A stretch of 64,000 bases of DNA. It comes from Ceratorhiza oryzae-sativae. Lineage: Eukaryota; Basidiomycota; Agaricomycetes; Cantharellales; Ceratobasidiaceae. Under the pieces are notes generated by a model. It worked only from the letters and a program-made list of their open reading frames with translations, did not search any database and was not told where the DNA came from. Every line of letters begins with the position of its first letter. The stretch's first letter is position 1. Shown here piece by piece: positions 33,363-45,912 of this stretch. The DNA is taken from the NCBI GenBank assembly GCA_030998015.1, contig JARWMV010000028.1, positions 1 through 64,000 of the forward strand, in the 5' to 3' direction. The translations under genes were made by a program, and so were the position numbers.

Positions 33363-33668
33363 ATCAGGAAAAAATGGATTTTTTATAAATCAGGATTTCA
33401 CAAATTGTAGCAAATTTTCAAAAATTTGTGAAATCCATTCTTTATAAACCTGCATGTCTCCCACAAGGCACTTTGGGGATGTGTTGGGGAAATTTCAAAT
33501 GGGTTTATAGCTATAATCCTGATTTATTCACTGCAATTGCCTATAATCAACACCTCAAGACAGTTTATTATAGGTGACAAAAGGGGGGGGACAGCAATTC
33601 TTGCAACTGGTTTATGCACAGTTATTTCATGTTATTTACAATAATAATTCAGGGGTTTTTTTCCTGAT
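33363..33668. mobile_element. MITE-like element, copy 2
   Basis: About 306 bp, ATCAGGAAAAAA...TTTTTTTCCTGAT, similar throughout to 6,889-7,171 and with the same internal hairpin (ATTTCACAAATT/AATTTGTGAAAT). It has a ~25-bp insertion near its right end relative to copy 1. Confidence 0.7.
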
Positions 33669-33788
33669 GAAGTTGGGTGCAGCAATGAAACCAGAGCACA
33701 ACACTGGCTCTTGACAGCTGCAAACATTCTTCAGCACACATACAGTAATTATTTCACTTGGTGAATTATTCAACTATATGAGGGCCAA

Positions 33789-34242
33789 TGTCAATGGCAA
33801 CAAGTCAAGTGACAGTGTGGACACCTTAGGTCACAAAGGCAGAGCCTGGAGACAACTTGGCAGTGACAAGGAGGAGGGTAAGGGCAACAACAATTCATTG
33901 CAAGACAGTGAGCAAGAGAGAACAAGACTTGTAATTGACAAGGAGGTCAAGTTTGTGAGGAGACCTTGTTGAACTTGACCTGGTTTATATACAATCTTCA
34001 AGCCACATCAAAACAAACACAACTATACTACAAGTCATATCACTAAGTGATAGAAGCTGCTGTGGAGCTGTGGAGTTTCACATCAAAGTTGAAATACATC
34101 TCAGTAAGCAGTCTGGAACATTCCATGAGTCACATGATACAGTCATCCCATAAAAGGAAAGTGTGTTTTGAAAATGTTCTTAAAAATTGTAATAATTTGG
34201 GAAAATATTATAAGGTGAATATATGCATGTCAGGTCATGACA
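33789..34242 (-). mobile_element. Solo LTR, divergent family A
   Basis: 454 bp, TGTCAATGG...GTCATGACA on the plus strand, with GCCAA at 33,784-33,788 and 34,243-34,247. Close relative of the solo LTR at 5,272-5,693. Confidence 0.9.
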
Positions 34243-34247
34243 GCCAA

Positions 34248-34909
34248 GGTCTGGATGTCTTCATGAAAGGCAGGCTTGTTAACTTGCAGAAAGAGCTTGA
34301 GATATATCATTTAGCTACAAGGGAGATATTTTGCCCAGTTTTATCTAAGTAGGGTATTTGGGTGATATTGTGAAGTAATAGATTGTGTGTATCTCTGCTC
34401 TACACTTTGTCTAGGGCCTGTTTTGTTATGCATGTAATCACATGACTCTGGCATATGACATTAACTTTGACATTACATTCACTGATTACATAAGTAACAT
34501 GACTAACACAATAACATGTGCTATTGCCAACACTGACAGCAGCTATACAGTGGCTGTGTCATCACTCAACTGAGGCTGGTGGAGGCCGAGAAGCAAGTGG
34601 TGGGATTACTAAGCAAGAGAGCCGACTCGCGCTCCGGTGTTTCCGGTGTTTACGCTGCTTTCTGCATATCGAAATCTGCGTATCAAGAGATTGGACTGTA
34701 TGCCACCGATTGCGACAGGCTTTAATCATCTCTATTTTGGGATGTCGCCGGATGAATGGTACAAGCATAATACATCTTTTAGCCCAGATATGTCAAAACA
34801 AAAAAACAAGTGCACAGAGAGAGAGAGCAAATGGTATACGATACGAAAAATTTCATCAAATGGCATGTCACAGCGATAATTTACGTCTCCTTCAACTCTC
34901 TAAATGTCC
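34248..34909. other. Boundary region between repeat block and gene block
   Basis: CpG frequency rises from ~34,580. This is the 3' flank of the Ase1 gene; no separate gene is convincing. Confidence 0.5.
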
Positions 34910-37571
34910 TCAACATTCGTCCTCTTCTTTCACACCTCCAACAGCTTCAACAACTGCACAAGACAACATCCCAGGTAACCGTGCAGCACCACCGGCCATT
35001 CCTCCAGCAACCCAAGCGTCCAAGCTAGGTCTTGGTCTGAAGCTCTGTCGGCGGCCTGCTAGTTTCGCTACCGGCGTCTTCTCCCCGGCTGGGTCTGCTG
35101 GTTTAGGAAATGCAGGCCGTTTGCTAGGCATGCCTAACCCAAGACCCATGACCACAAAATCACCTCCTGGGCCTTTAGTCGGAGACTTGGGTGGTGGCTT
35201 GGTTGCCCCTGCTCGTTTCGCACCATTCGCCAAGGGTGCAACGGCTGTCGCGTTCTTCGTTGCTCGAAGCGGGGTTGCCTTGACCGGACCAGACACCGAC
35301 CTCTGCTTCTCTGCAAACACACTCCCTCCCGACGCGACCCGCGGTTTCTCTCCAGAGACAGTTCGTTGTTTCTTCGTAGGCGGATCCTGACTTGGTGCGC
35401 GCCCTTGACCTTGCCTTGATGGAGCCCGCTGCTGTTGTGGCGCCTGGGTAGGTGTCACAGCTCGCCCGCGCTGGGATCGATGTCAGAAACATACAAGTAA
35501 AAGAGGCGGGTTGGAGCATACCTTTCGATTCTCCTTGTCGATCTGCTCGGCCTCGATCACTTCCTTGATCGTGTCCAAAAACCTGACTCCTCGACTGTAA
35601 ATGGCCGACCCCGCTCTTCCTCCCAAGCCGTCAGCTCTTTCAGTAGTTCCGCCTCCAACTATGCCAACCACATCAGCTTCGGTCTAACTTCATTTGAAAC
35701 ACTAGAGCTCACTTTGGGCTTCTCCCTCTGAACTCTCTTGCGCATCTTTTCCTCTCTCAACAGTCGACCAGGATCTCCGCGCACACCTCTCCCGGTCAGT
35801 CGACTCTGGTCGGCGGCAGCCGCTGCCAATGCTCGTTGCTCGCCCACAATAGCCTCCCATTTCTGAGCCTTAGCGAGAAGCGCGTGTTTGGACGTAAGAT
35901 CGGATCGCAGCCGCGCCGCTTCATCCTCGTGGCGCGTCAAAAGATCTTCAGAAGGTTCATCTTCGGGTAGGAGTAAGTATAATGTTACTTCAGCTAGCCA
36001 AATAAACGTACCATCCCAGAAACAAGCAAACTCTGCTCTCTCCTCTTCGCTCATCATCAACGCCTCCCATAGCTGAGATATCTCGGTTCGAACGCTCGCG
36101 ATAAACGTAACCATCTGCTCGCTCTTCAACGCTTTGGTTCGTGCGAGCTCGTTCTCGTACTAAACAAGTCATTAACTTTTTCGCCAGGTAGAAAATGAGC
36201 AGGTGACGCACAGCCAGAACAGAATTCTCGGAACATCCTTGGTTTCTCTCGATAAATTCTTCAACTTCCTCTGGCGGAACGCCTAGCCGCGCCCAGAGCG
36301 GCGCAAGCTGATTATACAAATCTTGTATACGTTGTTCTCGAGACGATTGTTCAGTCTCCAGCTACCAAGGCAAAGCCCCAACCATCAGCTCGAGCCCTGA
36401 GGTCCTAATAGTAATCACACTCACAGCAGCAACCAGTTCAGTCGCCCACGCCACAATCTCCACCTTTGGTACAACCCCCTCCACAGCTTTCATTGCGGCT
36501 TTCACTCCATCATCTTCACCCATTAGTTGCCCGCTCGCCTCAATTTCGGCTTCGGCCTCTCCCAGACCCTTCAGGAATTTGACAAACACTTGATCGCCTT
36601 CGTCCCCACTGTTCTCCCATCCGTCCTCCTCGCACGGGAGAGTCATACCCATTTCGAGCATAAGCCAAGAGGCATGCAAGAGCGTACGTGCGAGCTGGAA
36701 CCGTCGTTCCGTGAGAGCTTGTTTCGCTCGCTGAAGTTCCCGATCAAGGCGCGCAAAATGGGCTGGTGAGACATCTTGCGGCGGCGACGAGGATTTAGGA
36801 AGTGGAAGTGGAAGGGGCAAGGTCGACCCAGATGGGGGCGATGTGGACGCATCGGCTGGCGACAACGATCGAGGTGCCACGGAACTGGTCGAAGATGCGA
36901 CAGATCCTGGAACAGGACCCAGCGCCGAGAGCGTAAGGTCCGGGTGCCGATTAAAGGTGCTAACGGCAAGCAGGGAAGATCGAGCAGACGGCCCAGCCGA
37001 ACTCGATGCTGCTGGCTGACCGGACGCGTCTTCTGCACGAGGAAGCAGATCTGCCGGGAAAAAGTCGTGACCAACGACCTCCGCAAGTGCTTGGAGCCTC
37101 GTATGAAGGGCTGATAGCTGTTCTAGCTTTGTCGCATGAACTCGCGCAACAGCCTGCAAATTTTTCTGAAGGAGTTCATATCGCTTGGGATAGTTCTATA
37201 TGGCCTATTCGATTAGCTACTGATACAGATATGAGGCTGAAATAACGACCAACCTGCTCTTTGGCAAGCTCCGCGACATTCCTCACACCCTTGATCGTCG
37301 AAATGATCGTCGGGCCCCCCACAGCGGTCGCATATTCTTTACACCTCCTCTCCAACTCTTCACACCTCTCCGCCCACACCGCGACATCCCTTCTTCTCCT
37401 GTCTACCCGAGCTTCGACAGCGTTAGCTAGCACCGTCCTCAGCTCTTCTAGTTCCGTCGCCAGGGCCGTCGCAGGCAAGCCCAGCTGTGCATGAAGTTGT
37501 GGGAGGAGTGCAGTGTGGAAAGCCAAGTGCTCGTGCAGAGACGCGAGGAGCGTTTCGGCTGTTAAGCTCAT
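34910..37571 (-). CDS. ase1: Microtubule-bundling protein of the Ase1/PRC1/MAP65 family
   Basis: Ase1/PRC1 proteins crosslink antiparallel microtubules of the spindle midzone. Seven exons: 37571-37254, 37153-36425, 36361-36212, 36159-36012, 35960-35713, 35658-35522 and 35470-34910, about 763 residues once one missing base is allowed for. The start gives MSLTAETLLASLHEHL, a usual N-terminus. N-terminal coiled coils are followed by the family core: LWARLGVPPEEVEEFIER, LWEALMMSEEERAEF and LLREEKMRKRVQREKPK, then LTAWEEERGRPF and VRFLDTIKEVIEAEQIDKEN. The tail is basic and Pro/Ser-rich, fitting a regulated microtubule-binding region. Near 35,593 the frame shifts by one base inside exon 6 (GAGGAG where GAGGGAG would keep the frame): an assembly error or a real lesion. 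Confidence 0.9.
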
Positions 37572-38875
37572 AGCGGCCGATGTCGTCGTTAGGAAACAGT
37601 CCAACAGAAAGTCACGTGTCGACACGTTCGCACGTGATCGTGTCTGCGATAGCAGCACCGCCACAATGCGATCCGTGATTTCAGTCGCATAACTGCATAG
37701 ATGGTGGAGAATGCCAAGAGCTATGCCACACAGGCCATCGTTTCGTATGCACAAAATTAGCGTCAGAAGTTCTCTGTTTGGCTATGGACTCGTCCAACCC
37801 GGCCCCTACAAGCGAGTCTTGCGTTGTCACACGCCCCTTGATGTCGGCTCGGCTCTGTGGTTTAAGCTTGAAGGCTGTGTATCCCATCGCACAGATTTTT
37901 CTGATATAATCTCAAGAGCAGAGGCAAATTGCGCACCTGTTTCCCTCGTCCCTGTTGCCCACTTGCCTGATATTTTACCATTCAATTCAGGCTGAACTCG
38001 GGTGCGACTCAAGTGAACAACTAACCCCAGCGTACGCACGAAATGACCACACGCGCTTAGTTCTGTTGATTTTACCTTCCATCATTCTTTGATTTTCTTT
38101 CTAGCCGTAGACCCCCACTCAATAGACACAACTCAGAACGTGATGGATTCCCAAGAAACCGAACCCGAGTCTAAAAAGGTGGCTATGCTTCGATAAGATC
38201 TACTCAATCAGGGAGAGAACTAATCGCACGACAATAGAAGATAAGAGGCTTATGCGCCTATACTATTCCTCACCAAGCCTGCGGTGGGCTTTGCACGATT
38301 GTATGTGGTGGACTCCTATGCTTATGCGGAGGGCTCTCATAGTCCAACGATTTGAATTCCATGTCACATGTTTACTACCACGTATCGCTAGAACCGTTTC
38401 GATAATTTTGTTGTCACAATGTTGTCTAGAATTCAATCGTTTGTTTGAACTGAGCAGCCGTACCTAAATTTACGAATGGCTGTTCGTCAGGAGCAGCACA
38501 GAACCATGAACAATAGATGCTTGGAATTCAATTTTCGCTCATAGGTATGATGTTACTCGTTGAAAGTTAGCCAGGACCACCGCCTTGATTGGCAGAGTAT
38601 GTTCTGCAGTGCTCTGCCGTGCTCTGCGTCTGACATCAGCTACAGCCGAGACGACAAATGAGCACATACAATGGGCATCAACCAAACGTTCCTCACGGCT
38701 CCCCCGCCGCTACAAATACGTTCATATGATAAATAAGCATGCTGCATAAGCAATGTGGAGGATCCAAACCACTTCGCTGATAAAGCAAACGTTTAATGAT
38801 TAGTGATACTTGCGGGAGAGGAACGATAAAATCTCTCCCCCCCCCCCGCCTACATCACCAAACTCATCCACGAAC
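37572..38875. other. Intergenic region between ase1 and the OYE gene
   Basis: Presumably promoters of the two divergent genes. A short MDSQETEPESKK frame followed by a GT at ~38,179 could be an isolated first exon but leads nowhere. A run of C (38,838-38,848) lies 30 bp before the OYE start. Confidence 0.4.
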
Positions 38876-40263
<1,388 letters not shown>

Positions 40264-40805
40264 TTCGAACATGAAAAACTGCCAACCCGCTGGGCGGCCA
40301 CTACATGAGTTTTTAATATACCTTTTGAAATTTTATTACAAGGGCAAATGTGGTTGTAGTGGCTGGAGTTTAGTCCTTGTGCTCGAAACCCGATCGACAG
40401 GTCAGAATTCAACTGAGCTTTGCCTATTCTGGGTCCTCCGAATTGTGCTCATCCACATAACATATAATAATTATGGGATAATGAGGTCAAATTCTCTTCG
40501 CAGCCTTGCGCTCTAGCTAACAGTGAGCGCTGAACCACTGTATCCGGATTCTCAGCCGCACGCGAAATGGTGCTAACCGAGTCTCTAAAGCCCGATCACG
40601 TGCCCCGAACGCGGAGGGAGCGATCATAACCACGGCTCACACAAACACACAACCGGAATTGAGACCTGTCAAAATGCAGGTTCGTCGGTACCTCAAGCTC
40701 GCTTTGCTATCCCCTCCCATGGCTGAGGCAAATGCCGTGCCCGTTCTACACATGCCACTATCTTTTATATTGCATGACAAGATTCCGCGCCTCTTATGGT
40801 CCACA
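40264..40805. other. Intergenic, no gene seen
   Basis: 3' flank of the oxidoreductase gene and left flank of the solo LTR; short frames only. Confidence 0.4.
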
Positions 40806-40810
40806 TTCAC

Positions 40811-41186
40811 TGTTGAGGACGTCGATTGAGATCGCCCGAAGCGGTGCGAACCGCTGATCGCTTCGATCTACTTAGCGTTGATGTGACGTCTTGATGACAT
40901 CAACGCTTTGATGGTGCGTACCATCAGCCCGTGGATCTCGTCTCTGCTCTCCCATCTTACTCTATGTCGCTTTCCTCCGTGTATCTCTCACACATTTGTC
41001 TCTCGCGTCCCTCGTTCTCTTACTAAATGTACGGATGGCATAAATACGCCGGCACTCTGTCTCTAGTTAATCATTTGGTTTAATTCACACTTATTCACTC
41101 GTATATCTAGTTCCTAAGCGCTTTGCAGCTTCATCCCAATGAGTGGCGAAACAGTCAATAGTTACCCGATCACATAATTCTCAACA
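40811..41186 (+). mobile_element. Solo LTR, unrelated family, 376 bp
   Basis: Ends TGTTGAG...CTCAACA (7-bp inverted) flanked by TTCAC at 40,806-40,810 and 41,187-41,191. It holds three successive hairpins: AGCGGTGCGAACCGCT, an AGCGTTGATGT/ACATCAACGCT stem, and GATGGTGCGTACCATC. A CATAAATAC box is at ~41,040. Polarity is inferred from that box. It sits in the gene-rich part and keeps its CpG sites. It could be copia-like, but no coding part is present. Confidence 0.85.
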
Positions 41187-41521
41187 TTCACCTCCATCTT
41201 GTTCTTGTAGACAAATGTCTACTGAGGTTGTGTCGAGCTGTTTGCCCTCCTTTCCTAGGGATAGTGATACGACACAACCGAACGCATACTTAATAGCGAT
41301 TCCAGACCGTTTCCTCTATATATATTACCGACAGACACGCTCGGCGACAACTCGCATACAACCACTTCCAGTTTCGGACGAGCCGACATATCTCACGTGA
41401 GTGTATGCGTTTGCACACCGCTGCCACCAGCCATGCCCGAATTTGCACCCGCGTACCAGATAAAAAGACCTCAAACCTTATTCTCCTTCTTCGTACGCCG
41501 ACCATTGACCCAGAAGACACC

Positions 41522-44058
41522 ATGTACTTCACAAGGATCTTGGTAGGCTTTTCAACGGTTGTTTCAAGAGTCTCGGACACCCTCATAGGCGACGTCCGAC
41601 TCTCGACCGTTGCCACGCTGGCATTCCCAGGTAAGTGCTGGTGGCCGTCTGGAGCTTGGACCATACGCTGACGTGGCTTACCCCTAGCGCTCTGCTCGAA
41701 TATTATCCCTCGGTGCCACATATTTTTATTACAGACGTGCTACGGGTGCAGTCATCCGCAGACGTACTCCCGTATGCGGCCCCATTAGCACGCTATACTT
41801 GGCGGTGCTCATCCCCTATTCTACACGCTCGGATTCGTGCCGTCACTGGTCTTGTCAATGAATTCTCGACGATGGCCGTGAATTTGAGCTCCGTCCTGCG
41901 CGCCGAACTGAGCGCGCATGATGCGATGTATGGCAGTCTTCCTGCCGGCTGGCGCACCGGCAACGCCGCGACCAGCTGGTGGCGCTCTCAATCCAGGAGA
42001 TTCGGACTTGCATCCCCCCACCACCCATTCTTACTCTCCCGGCACCAACCCCTCTCCTCACACTCCCGGGACCCACTCCTCTCCTCACACTCCCAGGACT
42101 CACTCCTCGGCTCACACTCCCGCCCTCCCCCCAACTTCTCTCCCTTCCAGCCTCGCCTCGCCTCCTTATGCTACCGGCGCCTCAGATTATTCGGATATTG
42201 ACTCTGCCCGGCCGCCCAGAGCTTCTAGGATTACCAGGGCCCAAAACGCCCCTCTCGTTACCGGCTGAGCCCTGCTCCTGGCCACGACTCATGCCCGACC
42301 TGACGATCACTGCACGAGGACCCTGGGATATCGACACTACTATTTTCCCTACGTCGGTATTTTCGACATGGAAAATCCCTACGAGCCAAAACGATGGCTC
42401 CGTAGGAGGTGTACAATTTACTGGCGTCCCTTGGCTGGAGCTATTAGTGTTTATGATATGTGTGGTTTTATTGTCTTTGGGTAAGTGTCATGACTAATCA
42501 CGTGGGTGGCTATGGATTGATTTGCTGACGTTCACTTTTCAGCGTTCGATTTAGTGATATGCCGCCTACCCCGGGGTAGTATCCAGACGTCGGCGAACAT
42601 TCTTCAATACGCACTTGATCACGCCTGTTTGGGCTTGGACATTGGTAAGTGGTATTCTCTGGCTATGCCATGTTTTGGTGTTTATTTCATGGTCGCTATA
42701 CAGTCCCATGCGCCCCAGGACCGCGTGATGACTCGGCTGGCAAGTTCACTCGGTACATATACGTTCTGAGTTTTACTCATGAGCTCTTTGACATATTAGG
42801 CCGCAAGAATGGACCTGGACGAGTGATAGATCCGCTTACGCCACATCTCAGCGGAGGACCTGGCTCGCTTGGCGTCGACAACGAATCAAAGAAAGCAGCA
42901 AATGGACCAAGCGAGTCGGGTCTGCGTGATATAGACGCACCACCCTCACAGGGATCAGCTACAGAGAACATGGTCAGCACCGTCGAAGATCGGGACAACA
43001 AGGCAACTGAGCGGCTAGAGAACCCACCCGAACTCCAGAGCGCCGGCTCGAACCAACGCCCACGAGCGGGCCTCGTTGTGCAAGGTCAAGAAACGTCCCC
43101 TGGAGCTACCGCCGAGTCCGAGGCTGCGCCCCCTTTGCCGAGCCCCCCTGGATCATCAGCCAGATTGAAGGACTCTTGCTTGTTGAACCCTGGAGTGTCA
43201 CCCCAAGAAGATCGACCTCTGCCTGGCTCTGGAGCGGTCGAGCGCCCACGAGACACAAAGGTCGCAAATCCACCATTGGAGATACCCAATCCCCCCGGAC
43301 TAAAGGTGATCCGGATCAATATTGGGGGTAAGGCGAGCGCGCCACGCAAGGAGGTCGCGCGACAAGTGGATCCCAAACCGGCCGTTGCTAGCTCGTCCAG
43401 CAAGCAACAAAAGCCAAGGACTTGCAGATCGGTTGGGTTTAGCTGGTCCAACGTATACCAGGGACTGGAGTGGGACAACTCGAACGTCGACGAGCGACCG
43501 TGGGCGCTCCCTCCCCTGCCTCCACCCCCGCCACCTCCACCATCTCCACCATCTCCGCCTCCGCCGCCTCCCCCAGAACCAGTGCCGGCGCCAAACACAT
43601 CACCGAAAGCTGCTCCAGCACAGGAGCCATCTCGCCAACTCGAGCCGCGCAACTCGCGTCCCCCAGCGCGGTCCTCTGGAACGGGGTCTAGTCGGTGGGC
43701 TACGCACTCGGGGTCTTCAAGCGGCAGCCAACGGCGTAATGGATCCGATGGGCTAGCAAGAAATCACGAGGGAAATGGCAATCGAGCGAAACAAATACGG
43801 AACGGTGGAATGACGGATGGGACTAGTCGAGGGCCTGCTGTCGTTGGAGAGGGAGGGAGGGTTGCTGTCGTTGGAAATGTGGAAGGAAATGGAGAAGGAA
43901 GCGGAGTTAGGAGAGGTTCTGGTGGTCGTGGAAGTGGAAGGAAAGGCACGGGTGGTAATGGAGGCGAAGGTAGTGGGGGTGGAACCGGAGGGCAGACGTC
44001 TTCGAGCCCTCAGTGGTTCGCCCAGAGGAGAATCAGGCGGAAGCGAGGAGGCGGCTAA
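41522..44058 (+). CDS. Proline-rich predicted membrane protein of unknown function
   Basis: I do not recognise this protein. The part from ~42,280 on is reliable: a soluble stretch ending VPWLELLVFMICVVLLSL (one membrane segment), then introns at ~42,483-42,542, 42,646-42,709 and 42,753-42,799. A long final exon follows, with acidic/Pro-rich sequence, a polyproline run (PPPPPPPPPSPPSPPPPPPP at ~43,515-43,570) and a Gly/Ser/Arg-rich tail ending RRIRRKRGGG. Upstream, 42,030-42,180 is a 27-nt tandem repeat open in all three frames; in the frame that joins the membrane segment it codes for LLTLPGPTP-type nonapeptides. The first exon (41,522-41,630) and its link to the repeat could not be settled. 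An extracellular or wall-spanning Pro-rich domain with a cytosolic tail, or the reverse, is possible. Confidence 0.55.
42030..42180 (+). repeat. 27-bp coding tandem repeat
   Basis: Three good and several degenerate copies of a 27-nt unit containing CCTCACACTCCCGGGACCC. The unit length is a multiple of three and it has no stop in any plus-strand frame. Confidence 0.75.
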
Positions 44059-44149
44059 GTAGCCAACGGGTTGGATGGAATCTCCGTAGAGACGACGATG
44101 GTGACTGAATACCCCAGTGACATAAAGCATACCCGGCCGGCAGCGACAC

Positions 44150-44645
44150 CCCACTCTCCCCCTCTCTACCCCTTCCAAAGTCGCTCGCTCCGTGCATCAA
44201 CAGCCTCTAGGCCAACCGTCGCTGCTGGTTCAGCGGCGGAGGGGCTGTTTGTGTATCGTGAGCGAGTAGACACTGCCTCGAGTCTGGCCCGCTCGAGGTG
44301 GATGTCATGTCTAGGGCCTGGCCCGTCCTAGACTGGGAGGTGAGGTAATTGGATACCCATTGCTGCCAGGTCCACTCGTAACAACATCGACTCGTTGCTG
44401 GAATGTCACTCTTTTTGGATCGTCGCTCTCGCCCCCATACCCGGCCCGGCTATTGTTGCTGTTATTCGTGTATGTTGGTGTTGGTTTGGGTGTGTTGAAA
44501 GATCATGTGTATTCGTCAGGTTGGTGTTTTTTTACGACCAGTTGTATAGCTAGATACACGGAATGTCAACGGTTGTTTTCACCAAAACGGGTACGTGCGT
44601 ATGGAGCGTTCAGCTTCGCGCGATCGGGCTCATGAGGCCGATCAC
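44150..44645. repeat. CpG-rich partner of the repeat at 1-495
   Basis: Begins ~90 bp after the stop of the proline-rich gene. It aligns to the window start along ~495 bp but keeps the CpG sites lost there. It has no clear coding frame and could include the 3' UTR of the upstream gene. Confidence 0.8.
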
Positions 44646-45190
44646 TGCAGTACTCTAACACGAGACTTGGGGGATGAGCGATAGCCACAAGCTGGGTGTA
44701 CAAAACATTCCTGCGGTAGGGAGTATCCAAAGCTCTGCCCACAAGGATACTCGATGTATAAGATATTCAATCGTGGGATGGGGGATGATAGTCGATATAC
44801 CACTCTGTTGAACCCAGCCTTTGATTAAGTAGAGAGGGTCGCTGGATTGTCGTTGAGTCTCAATCCACTTGATTTCAATCCGAATAAGAAACGAGAAACA
44901 AGAGATTGATGTTAGCTCCAAAAAAATGTAGCCTCCTTCTGAAACACCTCGGCACTAGGCATTAATTGATAAATAAAGCCAAGTATATGCGGCATCCCGT
45001 GATTAGGGGTTTTTTTTTTATAAAAAAATTGCATACATATTTAAATAACTACACCAACACAGTGCTCGAACCGGTCTAGCACAACAAATTAAACAAACAA
45101 ACGGGGCGATCAGGACACAGAGGGGCGGAACGGGGGACAGAGGTCAAACGGCCTAACGGGCCGTGACTGTGTAAAAGGTCTCGCCTCGAG
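44646..45190. other. Intergenic, no gene seen
   Basis: Contains an A/T run at ~45,008-45,028 and otherwise nothing recognised. Confidence 0.4.
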
Positions 45191-45193
45191 GTA

Positions 45194-45720
45194 ATTACAA
45201 ACCTGGTAAAGCAGGGTATTGGGTAACATTTTCGATGAATTCTTTTTCACCCAAACCATCGTCGAAGTCGTCGTAGGTTTTTAATACAGGCTTAAAGCCG
45301 AACGCCTTTATCCATTCTGTTTGAGCTTCAATTATTGGTTTGCTAAAAGAGCATCGCATTCATTGCTTGTTCTATATGTTCTTTTGCCGTTCTATGCGCA
45401 TCGAAACCCGAGTTTGTAAGGGCCCTATCTAGTTGATAATGGACGCCAGTGGGTAGTATGGGTCGGCTATTATTGGGACTCGTTGGGGTAACGAGCATTA
45501 CTGTCGCCTGATTCGGCGCGTGGGATATGGACCGGTATCCAACTTGTTGTATTCGATAAAGTAGTGTTGTCTATGTTTCACGCCCTTCGAACCAAGCTCG
45601 CCTATATGTTCATAGGACGCTCCGTCGATATTGAGTGCTGTGTGCAAATGCCAGCCACATTGCATTTTGGAATCAACACGGACAAAGAGCTACTTGTTCC
45701 GTAACTAGCTTACGTTCCGG
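45194..45720 (-). pseudogene. Fragmentary unrecognised coding sequence
   Basis: On the minus strand three short consecutive frames read like protein. About 45,675-45,508 contains WHLHTALNIDGASYEHIGEL and KLDTGPYPTRRI. About 45,507-45,350 contains PTGVHYQLDRALTNSGFD. About 45,330-45,198 contains EWIKAFGFKPVLKTYDDFDD and ENVTQYPALPGL and then stops. Frames change between the pieces, so it is either a broken gene or one with short introns. I cannot assign a family. Codon use resembles real coding sequence more than the surrounding DNA. Confidence 0.35.
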
Positions 45721-45912
45721 CTTGCGAAGTGAGGTCAATTCATTGAAACTAGGTGTTCGGTGCACGTGACATGACGCAAGCCAAGTCTCCCAAGGCCCGA
45801 TCTTCATGAAGGGAGTGACTTGGCCACGACGACGCGGAGGGACAACGGAAATTGCAGCTCGTCAAAATGCGGGCGTGCCGACACTGCTCAGCCCCGCTTG
45901 CTCTCCCCCTCC

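Noticed and set aside
34518..35390. 290-codon plus-strand open frame
   Set aside because: Antisense to the last exon of ase1; its composition follows from the coding strand.
43086..43652. 188-codon minus-strand frame
   Set aside because: Mirror of the Pro/Gly-rich exon of the plus-strand gene; repeated low-complexity codons stay open on both strands.
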